This document shows, in pieces, positions 8,589 to 16,964 of a DNA stretch of 34,702 bases (its first letter is position 1; each line of letters opens with the position of its first letter). Under the pieces are notes generated by a model that made no database searches, was not told the DNA's origin, and saw only the letters and a program-made list of their open reading frames with translations. Source of the DNA: Oscillospiraceae bacterium (GTDB lineage Bacteria > Bacillota > Clostridia > Oscillospirales > Ruminococcaceae); the NCBI GenBank assembly GCA_022800935.1, contig JAAWRH010000037.1, positions 1 to 34,702 of the forward strand, given 5' to 3'. The position numbers and the translations under genes were made by a program.

Positions 8589-10061
8589 CTATTGCAGGAT
8601 TGCAGTCAGGTTTTTCTTCTCCTTGCTCACCTGGGAGGTATTGGCGGCGGAGGAAAAGAGGGAATCGTACCGGAAGAGGATAAAGCCGCCGTAATGGCTC
8701 TGCTCCCGCCCGGTCTGCACCATGCGGGAAAGGATGTCGGAGGTGGATACCCACTCGTTTTTCCCGTCCCCCGCCCAGTTGTCCGCCGCCCCCAGCTTGT
8801 AGGCAGCAAGGCCAATATACAGCTTTACGCCGGAGGAGGAGATCATTCCGTTCCACTGGCGGGCGGTTTCAGCATAGGGCTGGGTGCTGTTCTGGTAGCC
8901 GAAATAGATTTGCGGGCAGATATAATCCACATACCCGGTGCCGGTCAGCCATTTGGATACATCCACATACTGGCCGTTGAGGTTGTTGTCGTTGTTGCCC
9001 TGGGGGCTCACCCCGAACTGCACCGCCGGATTCACATCCTTGATGGTCTTATACACCTTTTTGATGAGGGTATCCACATTCTGCCTGCGCCATTGGGCCA
9101 GTCCCAGGGTCCCCCCTGCCTTCTGATAAGCCTTGTAGCTGGCCTGGTCAAAGGCGGCGTCGGTGGTGGGGTAGAAATAGTCGTCAAAATGGATGCCGTC
9201 CACGTCATATCCCCGCACAATCTCCTCCACGCCGTCGGCGATGAGCTGCTGGGCCTTTTCGCTGGCCGGATTGTAGGAGATGACGCCCTTATACTCAATC
9301 ACGGCGCTGTCCCCCTGCCGGAGCCACTTGTAGGCGGGGTTGGAGCTGCACAGGGCGGCGGTGGAATTTGCGTTGCGGATGCGGTAGGGGTTGATCCACG
9401 CCTCCACCCGCAGGCCGCGGCTGTGGGCCTCGGCAATCATAATCTCCAGGGGATCAAAGCCGGGGTCGGTCCCCTCCGTCCCGGTGACGGTGTGGGACCA
9501 GGGGAAGTATTTGGACTTGTACAGCGCGTCCCCGTAAGGGCGCACCTGGACAAAGACGGTGTTCAGCCCCAGGGCGGCGATATTGTCAAAGGCCCCTCCG
9601 ATGTTGGTCTTAAACGCGCTGGCGCTCTTGTTTTTCAGAAGGGTGTTGAAATCCAGGTAGGAAATCCAGATTCCCCGCAGCTCGTCGGGGAGGTTCTTTT
9701 TGGCGGCGGAAGCGGTTCCGGAGGCCGGTTTCACTTTGACCGTTCCCGCCTGGGAGGAGCCGCTGCTCTGGCCGGAGGACGGCCTGATGACAATCCTTTT
9801 GGCGGCGGCGAACTGGTTGGTGGCGGTGGAGATCACCAGGGTATCCGACAGGCTCCTGTCCTCCTCCAGGCTGGCGGACTGAGACTGGCTGTGCCCCAGC
9901 GCGGCCTGTACCCCGGCGTCGGGGGCAGCGTCCGGCTGGACCGCCGTTTCCCGCGGGGAGCATCCGGCAGAGAGGGTCAGGGCAAACGCCGCCAGAAGGG
10001 CGGCGGTCCGGCGAAGTCCGGCTTTTATTTTGGGGGAGTTCGAGAGGGAATGTCTGGTCAT
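8589..10061 (-). CDS. GHL10-family glycosyl-hydrolase-like lipoprotein
   Basis: 490 residues. The signal peptide ends in a lipobox, LSAGC with C34 as the lipidated cysteine, so the protein should be anchored to the outer face of the membrane. A low-complexity linker runs to about residue 122. The rest is a GHL10/DUF187 barrel that begins with LRGIWISYLDFN, continues through VFVQVRPYGDALY and GLRVEAWINPYRI, and has the acidic strand end VDGIHFDDYFYP at 287-298. Members of this family are thought to act on peptidoglycan or other glycans, but specific activity is poorly known. The amidase downstream contains a second, more divergent copy of the same domain, which suggests a joint wall-remodelling role. 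AGGAGG-like bases (TGGAGGAAAAGCC) precede the ATG. Confidence 0.9.
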   Translation of the reverse strand: MTRHSLSNSPKIKAGLRRTAALLAAFALTLSAGCSPRETAVQPDAAPDAGVQAALGHSQSQSASLEEDRSLSDTLVISTATNQFAAAKRIVIRPSSGQSSGSSQAGTVKVKPASGTASAAKKNLPDELRGIWISYLDFNTLLKNKSASAFKTNIGGAFDNIAALGLNTVFVQVRPYGDALYKSKYFPWSHTVTGTEGTDPGFDPLEIMIAEAHSRGLRVEAWINPYRIRNANSTAALCSSNPAYKWLRQGDSAVIEYKGVISYNPASEKAQQLIADGVEEIVRGYDVDGIHFDDYFYPTTDAAFDQASYKAYQKAGGTLGLAQWRRQNVDTLIKKVYKTIKDVNPAVQFGVSPQGNNDNNLNGQYVDVSKWLTGTGYVDYICPQIYFGYQNSTQPYAETARQWNGMISSSGVKLYIGLAAYKLGAADNWAGDGKNEWVSTSDILSRMVQTGREQSHYGGFILFRYDSLFSSAANTSQVSKEKKNLTAILQ

Positions 10062-10146
10062 GGCTTTTCCTCCATATCGTTTCCTTTTCGGAACATTATT
10101 CTATTCATATGAATCCGGTCCGTTTGGTATGAACGCGGCATGCTCT

Positions 10147-10163
10147 CCCTTGCCAGGCAAGGG
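10147..10163. promoter_or_regulatory. 17-bp perfect palindrome in the GHL10 leader
   Basis: CCCTTGCC and GGCAAGGG flank a single A. It lies just downstream of the expected transcription start of the minus-strand lipoprotein gene, a usual position for a repressor site; an mRNA hairpin is sterically unlikely with a one-base loop. The binding protein is unknown. Confidence 0.4.
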
Positions 10164-10175
10164 TACGCTTATTCT

Positions 10176-10204
10176 ATTCTACACGCCCTCGGAATTCCGG
10201 TCAA
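10176..10204 (-). promoter_or_regulatory. Sigma-A-type promoter for the GHL10 lipoprotein
   Basis: On the minus strand TTGACC (10199-10204) and TAGAAT (10176-10181) are separated by 17 bases. It sits about 115 bases before the start codon in the 342-base gap between the lipoprotein gene and glnS. Confidence 0.6.
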
Positions 10205-10331
10205 TATGGCAGAGGCAAAAAAGCGGCGGAATTTTTTGGATTTTGACAGTTTTCATTTATAAAGTGTTCCTTTTTGGCAGATTTACTGCATCGGAGCAAA
10301 GTTCTTTTCCGGCCGCTGGTCTGTCAAAATA

Positions 10332-10372
10332 AAAAACCACAGGAAAGGTCTGTGTCCTTTCCTATGGTTTTC
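10332..10372 (-). terminator. Terminator of glnS
   Basis: AAACCACAGGAAAGG pairs with CCTTTCCTATGGTTT with one mismatch around a 7-base loop. On the minus strand the stem is followed by a run of T (TTTTTTATTTT), 32 bases after the glnS stop codon. The remaining part of this intergenic gap (10205-10331) shows nothing further. Confidence 0.85.
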
Positions 10373-10403
10373 CGGGTATTTGACAATGGGGTATGCTGAA
10401 AAT

Positions 10404-12068
10404 TTACTTCTTCTCCAGGGTCTTGGCGAAGCTGTCCTTCAGGGTGACAATCCGGTTGAACACCCCCGGATGGCGACTGTCCGCGCAGAAATAGCCCATC
10501 CGCACAAACTGGAACCGTTCCCCAGCCGGAACGTCCTTCAGGGATTCCTCCAGCTTGGCGTGCTTCAGGCAGGTGAGGGAGTTGGGGTTCAGGAAGTCCT
10601 TATAGGTCTTCCCCTCCGGGATGGCGGACACATCCTCCAGGGTGAACAGGTTCTCGTAAAGCCGGATTTCCGCGTCCACCGCGTGGGCGGCGGACACCCA
10701 GTGGATGGTCCCGCGTACCTTGCGGCCGTCTGCCGGCATACCGTTTTTGGTCTCCATGTCGCAGGTGCAGCGCAGCTCCACCGGCTCGCCCTTTTCATCG
10801 GTGACAACCTCGTCGCAGCGGATGAGATACGCGCCCATCAGGCGGACCTCCCCGCCGGGCTTCAGCCGCTGGAACTTGGGCGGCGGGACCTGGGCAAAGT
10901 CGCCCTTTTCAATCCACACCTCCCGTGTAAAGGCCACCTTCCGGGTTCCGGCGTTGGGGTCCTCCGGGTTGTTGCCCACCTCAAAGTATTCGGTCTGGCC
11001 TTCGGGGTAGTTGGTGATGACCACCTTTAAGGGGTCGGTCACTGCCATGCGCCGCTGCACCGCCGGGCCCAGCTCGGTCCGGATGCAGTATTCCAGCAGG
11101 CGGCTGTCCACGATGCTGTAAGTTTTGGCGACCCCGGCCTTGCGGACAAACTCAAAGATGGAGGAGGGGGTATATCCCCGGCGGCGCAGGCCGCAGAGGG
11201 TGGGCATACGGGGATCGTCCCAGCCGTCCACCAGCCCGGTTTCCACCAGCTCCCGGAGATAGCGCTTGCTCATCACCGTGTTGGTGACGTTGAGCCGGGC
11301 GAACTCGTACTGATGGGGCTTTTTCTCAAAGCCGATATTGTTGACCACCCAGTCGTACAGGGGGCGGTGGTTCTCAAACTCCAGGGAACACATGGAATGG
11401 GTGATACCCTCAATGGCGTCCTGGATGGGGTGGGCAAAGTCGTAAAGGGGATAGATGCACCACTTGCTCCCCTGGCGGTGGTGCTCCGCGCGGACAATGC
11501 GGTAGATTGCCGGGTCACGCATGTTCATGTTGGGGGAGGCCATGTCGATTTTGGCCCGCAGGGTGCGGCTGCCGTCGGGGAATTCCCCGTTCCGCATCCG
11601 GCGGAACAGGTCCAGGTTTTCCTCCGGGGTGCGGTTTCTCCAGGGGCTTTCCTTCCCCGGCTCGGTCAGGGTGCCCCGGTACTCCCGCATCTGCTCGGCG
11701 CTCAGGTCGCAGACATAGGCTTTCCCTTCCTTGATCAGCTTTTCGGCGTACTCATAGCACTGCTCGAAGTAATCCGAGCCGTAGAAGATGCCGCCGTCGG
11801 GGATAGCCCCCAGCCAGCGGAGGTCCTCCTCGATGGAACGGACAAATTCCTCCCCCTCCCGGACGGGGTTGGTGTCGTCATAGCGAAGGTTGAATTTTCC
11901 GCCGTAGGCGTTAGCGATGCTCCAGTTGATGTAAATGGCCTTGGCGCTGCCGATATGCAGGTAGCCATTGGGCTCCGGCGGGAAGCGGGTGTGGATTTGC
12001 TGGACCTTCCCCTCCGCGAGATCGGATTCTACGATTTCCGTCAAAAAGTTGCTCATTTTTTCTTCCAT
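10404..12068 (-). CDS. glnS: Glutaminyl-tRNA synthetase
   Basis: 554 residues. It attaches glutamine to tRNA-Gln in the cytoplasm. The class I signatures are the PPEPNGYLHIG motif (HIGH box as HIGS at 38-41) and VMSKR at 265-269 (KMSKS box). The segment IHTRFPPEPNGYLHIG is diagnostic of GlnRS over GluRS, and the length matches bacterial GlnRS. The start may be the ATG at 12068 or one four codons later at 12056, which has GGAAG five bases before it. GlnRS is not universal in Firmicutes; many use GatCAB amidation, so it may coexist with that route or replace it. Confidence 0.96.
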   Translation of the reverse strand: MEEKMSNFLTEIVESDLAEGKVQQIHTRFPPEPNGYLHIGSAKAIYINWSIANAYGGKFNLRYDDTNPVREGEEFVRSIEEDLRWLGAIPDGGIFYGSDYFEQCYEYAEKLIKEGKAYVCDLSAEQMREYRGTLTEPGKESPWRNRTPEENLDLFRRMRNGEFPDGSRTLRAKIDMASPNMNMRDPAIYRIVRAEHHRQGSKWCIYPLYDFAHPIQDAIEGITHSMCSLEFENHRPLYDWVVNNIGFEKKPHQYEFARLNVTNTVMSKRYLRELVETGLVDGWDDPRMPTLCGLRRRGYTPSSIFEFVRKAGVAKTYSIVDSRLLEYCIRTELGPAVQRRMAVTDPLKVVITNYPEGQTEYFEVGNNPEDPNAGTRKVAFTREVWIEKGDFAQVPPPKFQRLKPGGEVRLMGAYLIRCDEVVTDEKGEPVELRCTCDMETKNGMPADGRKVRGTIHWVSAAHAVDAEIRLYENLFTLEDVSAIPEGKTYKDFLNPNSLTCLKHAKLEESLKDVPAGERFQFVRMGYFCADSRHPGVFNRIVTLKDSFAKTLEKK

Positions 12069-12137
12069 AACTGAATTCTCACTCCATTCTTTTGTTGGGG
12101 CTCAGGTCATTTTTGGCGAACCCGTCCATGAGATACT

Positions 12138-12166
12138 ATTTTACCCTATCTTAGGATTTTTTTCAA
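12138..12166 (-). promoter_or_regulatory. Promoter of glnS
   Basis: Minus-strand TTGAAA (12161-12166) and TAAAAT (12138-12143) are 17 bases apart, with the glnS start about 70 bases downstream. The leader is too short for a T-box riboswitch and shows no T-box sequence. Confidence 0.65.
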
Positions 12167-12218
12167 TATTTTTACAGAGATTATGGGCGAAACTCCGCAA
12201 AAAATCCCATAAAAAGGA

Positions 12219-12250
12219 CCAGTGTCAAAAAGTGTACTTTTTGATACTGG
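12219..12250. promoter_or_regulatory. 32-bp near-perfect palindrome (operator-like, copy 1)
   Basis: CCAGTGTCAAAAAGT pairs with its inverted copy with only two asymmetric positions over 32 bases. It lies in the divergent gap between glnS and the secreted CHAP-LRR gene, next to a plus-strand TATAAT at 12261-12266. It could be an operator or, as RNA, a long hairpin. A related copy occurs 125 bases further on. Confidence 0.55.
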
Positions 12251-12346
12251 CCCGTATTCATATAATACAATAAAAATTTGCAAAAAACAATACCTTTTAC
12301 AACAAATTTTGGGATTTTTTCGTGATTTTCACTCATAATGCCGTCG

Positions 12347-12372
12347 GTGTCAAAAAGTACACCTTTTGAGAC
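12347..12372. promoter_or_regulatory. Operator-like imperfect palindrome (copy 2)
   Basis: It shares GTGTCAAAAAGT with copy 1 in the same orientation, exactly 125 bases downstream, and again continues into an inverted CTTTTGAGAC arm. It ends about 70 bases before the start codon of the CHAP-LRR protein. Two like sites around one promoter suggest a regulator or DNA looping. Confidence 0.45.
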
Positions 12373-12441
12373 AAAATGCCAAAATTTAGGAACCTGAAAA
12401 TATTCAGGCGGACAGGTGTGCAAAAAACGGAGGTTGTGCAA

Positions 12442-15249
12442 ATGAAGAAACGGTTATGCAGCATTTTTATGGCAATGGCGGTTATCATTGGGGTTATGGG
12501 GCCTTGGACGCCTGTGGTGGAGGCAACAGAACCAGAGCCACTACAAGACAATCTTAAAACGCTTGCCGAACTTAAAGAAATGTTCCCACACAGAGCTTAT
12601 TGGAACCACTATCATGTAGATGGTAGGAATGATTTGGCAGAAGATATTCACTATAACATAGGTAATGATGATTGGAGCTATGCAGATGAATGTACTTGGG
12701 TACCATGTGACCACGAAGGAGATGGTCAAGGCCTTATTGCTAAACCAAGTAGCGCAACTCAGTGTAACAATTATGGAAGTGCGATGCAGTGCAGAGGATT
12801 CGTAAAAAGACTTACGTATCTATACTTTGGAAGTACATTTGATAATATGGATGCTGGATGGCAACAGGCTGATAATCATGATGCGGCATCCATTCGTCCT
12901 GGTGATGTAATAGAATATGTGGGACACGTGGTTTGGGTGACTGATATCTCTGAAAATGAGATAGAGTTTGTTGATTGTAATGCATACGTCTGGAGAAGTG
13001 GTGGAAATAATCCAGATGGTGATGAACCAGGTGATAACTGTCGGATAAGGTGGAATGGAAAATTACGTAAATCTGATCTAAAACCTTCAACTGATAATTT
13101 TAATGATGTAGTTGCTGTTTGGCAACATCCCCACAAAGAGGATAGCGGGACAATCGTTAAAGAAGCCACCGAAACCGAAGAAGGCCTAAAAGTATATAAA
13201 TGCTCTGTCTGTGGTTTTGAGATGCGCACGGAAACTATACCCAGTATTTCTACGCCGCCCACTGGCGATGATTCGGATTTTACTATTAAAGATGGCGTGC
13301 TAATTCGCTATAAAGGTTCTGAAAAGGATATAGCTATTCCTGATGGTGTGACCAGTATTGGGGAAGGGGCGTTCCAATATTGTAGTCGTATAACAAGTGT
13401 CACTATCCCTGACAGCGTGATTGATATTAAAGATTCTGCGTTCTTTTTTTGCGAAAGATTAACAAATATCATTATCCCTGACGGTGTGACTAGCATTGGG
13501 AATCATGCGTTTGATGGATGCAGTAGTTTATCAAACGTCACCATTCCTGAGAGTGTGACCAGTATTGGGGGAGCGGTGTTTGACAAATGCTTAAAATTAA
13601 AAAGTGCTGGACCAATCGGGGGAGGGTTTGACTATGAGTTTGGTTGGACAAATACCATTCCCGCTTTTGCGTTTAGTATGTGTGACGGTTTAACAAATAT
13701 CACCATTCCTGATGGCGTAACCAGCATTGGGGAGGAAGCATTTGGGGATTGTAGTAGCTTAACAGGTGTTACCATCCCTGACAGCGTAACCAGCATTGGT
13801 GAGAGAGCGTTTTCAAATTGCAGCAGTTTAACAAGTATCACTATCCCTGACGGTGTGACCGATATTGGAAGTGCGGCTTTTTGGAAATGCAGCAACTTAA
13901 CAAGTGTCAGTATCTCTGACAATGTGTCCAGCATAGGGTATCAGGCATTTGATGGATGTAGTAACCTAACAAGTATTGCCATTCCTGATAGTGTGACTAA
14001 CATTGAGCATGGTATGTTCTCCGGTTGCTCCGCCCTGGCCAGTGTGACTATTCCGGTCAGTGTATCCAGCATTGAAATTCAAGCTTTCCGGTACTGCGAA
14101 GCCTTAACCGATATCTATTTTGAAGGTACAAAAGAGCAATGGGGCAACATGGCTATTACCGAAAACGGAAATGAGGCTCTCAAATCTGCAACAATCCATT
14201 ATACAGATGAACCGGTGGAGGAAAGTCATAAAATCACCCTTCCTTCCTCTGCTGAGGGCGGTACTGTAACACTTACTTCTGGCTCTGAAACCGCTAAATG
14301 GGGAGATACCATAACCTTTTCCGTCACCGCCGGACAGGGATACGTCATTAAATCGGTATCTGTCTATGATGCAGACGGTAGCAGTGTGGAGGTAAGCTGG
14401 GACACAGAGGGTGAATACAGCTTTACCATGCCGGATGCCAGTGTAACGATTGAGGCAGTGTTCCAATTAGAAAGTTCCTCTGAACCATCAGGACCGTCCA
14501 GTTCTTCTGAACCGTCGAGTTCGACAGGCTCCTCCAGTTCTTCTGAACCGTCGGGTTCGTCCAGCTCCTCCAACTCTTTTGAATCATCGAGTTCGTCAGG
14601 CTCTTCCCGTCCCTTCTGGCCCTTTGGCATAACGGATAGCTATTACAACAGCGACGATGACGACGAGGAAGAAACTGTCTCTCCCACAAGGGACAATACC
14701 CCCGTTTACGGTGACGGCACGTCCATCACCAAGCGTACCATAGAAGTGACGGCCTCCGCACTGACCAAGGTAATCCGCCAGTCATCCACTAAAGAAGCAA
14801 CCGCAAAAATCTACATCACCGACACGGCAAAAATCGGAAAAAACGCTGTGGGCAGGATAACTGCTCCCGTTACCTTTAAGGCAGTAAACTACTTCGTCAC
14901 CGTTGACCCAGCCAAAATCCAGGAAAAGCTGGATATCAGCCTTGGGGTAAAGCCCTCCTCGGCTGTTGCCCAAAGCACCTTTGAAAGGTTCTTCAAGGAG
15001 CCTGTCGCGACAGTCTCTTGCGCACAGAAGGGAAGCTATGGCGGACAGGTGTACATCGATATAAAGCCCGACAAAATGGGCAATCTGGACACAAGCAAGC
15101 CGATGTATGTTTTTTCCTGGAATCCTTCCACCAACTCTTATAAGCTGGTTGGAACCGCTGTCCTACTGAAAAACGGATGGATCAGATGCTACACGGACAG
15201 AGGATATGATTTGATTATCTCCAATTCCAAAACGTTTACCGCAAAGTAA
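12442..15249 (+). CDS. Secreted CHAP-like cysteine hydrolase with BspA leucine-rich repeats and InlB-type repeat
   Basis: 935 residues. A signal peptide runs to about residue 28 (VEA before TEPE). Residues about 105-230 look like a CHAP/NlpC-type domain: C117 in QCRGFV, H162 in GHVVWV and D178/N180 in FVDCN are candidate catalytic residues after the typical RPGDVIEY strand. A short CxxC segment (YKCSVCG) follows. From about 283 to 585 there are roughly ten to twelve BspA-type LRR_5 repeats of the form IPDGVTSIGEGAF. Residues about 616-692 resemble a divergent InlB B-repeat, then a Ser-rich linker to about 735 and a C-terminal domain of unknown type that may bind the wall. The ATG at 12442 is chosen for its GGAGG eight bases upstream and the signal peptide. 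The N-terminal two thirds are much more AT-rich than neighbouring genes, a sign of transfer. The hydrolase assignment is by motif only. Confidence 0.8.
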   Translation: MKKRLCSIFMAMAVIIGVMGPWTPVVEATEPEPLQDNLKTLAELKEMFPHRAYWNHYHVDGRNDLAEDIHYNIGNDDWSYADECTWVPCDHEGDGQGLIAKPSSATQCNNYGSAMQCRGFVKRLTYLYFGSTFDNMDAGWQQADNHDAASIRPGDVIEYVGHVVWVTDISENEIEFVDCNAYVWRSGGNNPDGDEPGDNCRIRWNGKLRKSDLKPSTDNFNDVVAVWQHPHKEDSGTIVKEATETEEGLKVYKCSVCGFEMRTETIPSISTPPTGDDSDFTIKDGVLIRYKGSEKDIAIPDGVTSIGEGAFQYCSRITSVTIPDSVIDIKDSAFFFCERLTNIIIPDGVTSIGNHAFDGCSSLSNVTIPESVTSIGGAVFDKCLKLKSAGPIGGGFDYEFGWTNTIPAFAFSMCDGLTNITIPDGVTSIGEEAFGDCSSLTGVTIPDSVTSIGERAFSNCSSLTSITIPDGVTDIGSAAFWKCSNLTSVSISDNVSSIGYQAFDGCSNLTSIAIPDSVTNIEHGMFSGCSALASVTIPVSVSSIEIQAFRYCEALTDIYFEGTKEQWGNMAITENGNEALKSATIHYTDEPVEESHKITLPSSAEGGTVTLTSGSETAKWGDTITFSVTAGQGYVIKSVSVYDADGSSVEVSWDTEGEYSFTMPDASVTIEAVFQLESSSEPSGPSSSSEPSSSTGSSSSSEPSGSSSSSNSFESSSSSGSSRPFWPFGITDSYYNSDDDDEEETVSPTRDNTPVYGDGTSITKRTIEVTASALTKVIRQSSTKEATAKIYITDTAKIGKNAVGRITAPVTFKAVNYFVTVDPAKIQEKLDISLGVKPSSAVAQSTFERFFKEPVATVSCAQKGSYGGQVYIDIKPDKMGNLDTSKPMYVFSWNPSTNSYKLVGTAVLLKNGWIRCYTDRGYDLIISNSKTFTAK

Positions 15250-15272
15250 ATATTTTTCCTGTGCATAAAAAT

Positions 15273-15314
15273 GGCGGGAAGCCCTGTAAAAAGGACTTCC
15301 CGCCGTTTTCCTTT
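15273..15314. terminator. Bidirectional terminator after the CHAP-LRR gene
   Basis: GGCGGGAAG pairs with CTTCCCGCC and continues inward with a few more pairs; GTTTTCCTTTT follows on the plus strand. The DAHP synthase gene ends 29 bases further on from the other side, so it may serve both. Confidence 0.8.
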
Positions 15315-15342
15315 TGCTAAAAGAAACAGACCAAGATTAGTA

Positions 15343-16377
15343 TTACAACTGCTCCGCAATGTCGAAAATCAAGCGATAGGTCTTTTCCCAGCCCAGGCAG
15401 GGGTCGGTGATGGACTTGCCGTAAATGCCCTCCCCTATCTTCTGGTTCCCGTCCTCAATGTAGCTCTCCACCATGAATCCCTTTACCATCCGGGCAATGT
15501 CCTTGGAATGCCGCATGCTGGAAAGGACGTCCTTGCAGATGCGAATCTGCTCCAGGGGCTGCTTGTTGGAGTTGGAGTGGTTGGCGTCCACAATCAGCCC
15601 CATGTTTTTCAGCTTCTTTTCGCTGTACATCTCGTACAGCCGCACCAGGTCCTCATAGTGGTAGTTGGGAATGGATTGGCCGTGCTTGTTCACCGAGCCC
15701 CGGAGAATGGCGTGGGCGCAGTCGTTGCCCTCGGTGCGCACCTCCCACCCCCGGTAGATGAAGGTGTGAGAGTGCTGGGCGGCCAGGATGGCGTTGAGCA
15801 TAACGGCGTAATCGCCGCTGGTGGGGTTTTTCATCCCCACAGGGATGCCGATGCCGCTGGCGGTCAGCCGGTGCTGCTGGTCCTCCACCGAACGGGCCCC
15901 CACCGCCACATAGGACAGCAGGTCGGACAGGTACAGGTGGTTTTCCGGGTACAGCATTTCGTCGGCGCAGGAGAAGCCCGTCTCGGTAATTGCCCGCAGG
16001 TGGATGTGCCGGATGGCGATGATGCCCTTGAGCATGTCCGCCTCATGGGCGGGATCGGGCTGGTGGACCATTCCCTTGTAGCCCTCCCCGTTGGTGCGGG
16101 GCTTGTTGGTGTAGATGCGGGGAATGATCAGCAGCTTTTCCTTCACCTCCTTCTGGATCCGGACCAGCCGGGAGATGTAGTCCAGCACCGGTTCCTCCGC
16201 GTCGGCTGAGCAGGGGCCGATAATCAGCAGCAGGCGGTCGGATTTTCCCGTGAGGATATCGCGTATCTCCTCATCCCGCCTTGCCTTGTGTTGCGCAAGC
16301 TCCGGGCTGAGGGGGTACTGCGCCTTGATTTCGTCCGGATGGGGCAGAGCGCGGATGTGCTCCATTTTCATATCCAT
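15343..16377 (-). CDS. aroF: 3-deoxy-7-phosphoheptulonate synthase (class I DAHP synthase)
   Basis: 344 residues. It condenses phosphoenolpyruvate with erythrose 4-phosphate in the first step of the shikimate pathway. IIGPCSAD (C56 is the metal ligand), IPRIYTNKPRTNGEGYKG and VGARSVEDQQHR match the AroF/AroG/AroH type of enzyme. The close match to the proteobacterial-style AroFGH group rather than the type with an N-terminal ACT or chorismate mutase domain leaves its feedback control unclear. AAAGGAAG precedes the ATG at 16377 by about nine bases. It lies 45 bases after the small membrane protein gene in the same direction, with only a weak hairpin between, so it could be read through from the EpsG-like gene. 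The exact symbol (aroF, aroG or aroH) is a convention. Confidence 0.93.
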   Translation of the reverse strand: MDMKMEHIRALPHPDEIKAQYPLSPELAQHKARRDEEIRDILTGKSDRLLLIIGPCSADAEEPVLDYISRLVRIQKEVKEKLLIIPRIYTNKPRTNGEGYKGMVHQPDPAHEADMLKGIIAIRHIHLRAITETGFSCADEMLYPENHLYLSDLLSYVAVGARSVEDQQHRLTASGIGIPVGMKNPTSGDYAVMLNAILAAQHSHTFIYRGWEVRTEGNDCAHAILRGSVNKHGQSIPNYHYEDLVRLYEMYSEKKLKNMGLIVDANHSNSNKQPLEQIRICKDVLSSMRHSKDIARMVKGFMVESYIEDGNQKIGEGIYGKSITDPCLGWEKTYRLIFDIAEQL

Positions 16378-16422
16378 ATCAATCAGCTTCCTTTCATCTA
16401 TAAAGACGCCCTAAAGGCGGGC

Positions 16423-16944
16423 CTAGTGTTTGGATTTCTGGAAAAAGCGGGCCCTTACAATCCACCCCGCCGCAAAGAAGAACCAAACATTGAGCACCGG
16501 CAGGAAAGCGGTTACGCCAAGGGGAATGTGGAAAAAGACCTTGGAGAACATCTTCTGGGTCATTTCAAATGGCCAACGGAACAGCAGGACCGATAGGTCA
16601 TAGATGAATCCGCCGAAGCCGTGGCTGACCCGTCCGTTGGTGATAAGGAATAGGATGCCGGGCACAACGGCGCTTGCGGTGGCCATAATAGGGAAGCTGA
16701 GCTTTCCCCAGAACCCGTTGCAGAAGCCCAGCCACATGGCGGTAAAGCCGAACAGCAGGGCCAGGCAGACCCGTATCAGGGGCATAAACTTGTCGATGCG
16801 GGCAAAGTAGATGGTGTAAAATCCGCAGGTGAGGAGCATTGCGGCATAGATTGCCATATCCCGGTAGACCGGGACCTGAAACCGCTCCATCCAAAGGCCG
16901 AACCACCGGAGGATGGGGGAGTAATTTCTTCTGTATGACTGCAT
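16423..16944 (-). CDS. Unknown four-helix membrane protein
   Basis: 173 residues with about four hydrophobic helices near residues 30-48, 56-74, 82-102 and 140-164. Conserved-looking features are an N-terminal MQSYRRNYSPILRWFG and a C-terminal basic RARFFQKSKH. No family is recognised. It starts 20 bases after the stop of the EpsG-like gene, behind AGGAGG-like bases, so the two are probably made together and may work in the same envelope or polysaccharide process. That role is inference. Confidence 0.75.
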   Translation of the reverse strand: MQSYRRNYSPILRWFGLWMERFQVPVYRDMAIYAAMLLTCGFYTIYFARIDKFMPLIRVCLALLFGFTAMWLGFCNGFWGKLSFPIMATASAVVPGILFLITNGRVSHGFGGFIYDLSVLLFRWPFEMTQKMFSKVFFHIPLGVTAFLPVLNVWFFFAAGWIVRARFFQKSKH

Positions 16945-16964
16945 GAGAAAACAAACCTCCTTTA

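Noticed and set aside
7971-10112. A 713-codon plus-strand frame across the amidase and GHL10 genes
   Set aside because: It is a shadow: the minus-strand frames have clear domains, catalytic residues and a lipobox, while the plus frame gives a low-complexity Gly/Val/His-rich product.
10243-10265. TTGACA followed by TATAAA on the plus strand
   Set aside because: The spacer is only nine bases, too short for a sigma-A promoter, and no plus-strand gene follows.
12069-12218. T-box riboswitch before glnS
   Set aside because: The leader from the promoter at 12138-12166 is only about 65 bases and contains neither a T-box sequence nor a terminator hairpin.
13310-14110. Repeated DNA units of about 69 bases
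   Set aside because: These are the diverged coding units of the BspA leucine-rich repeats and need no separate explanation.
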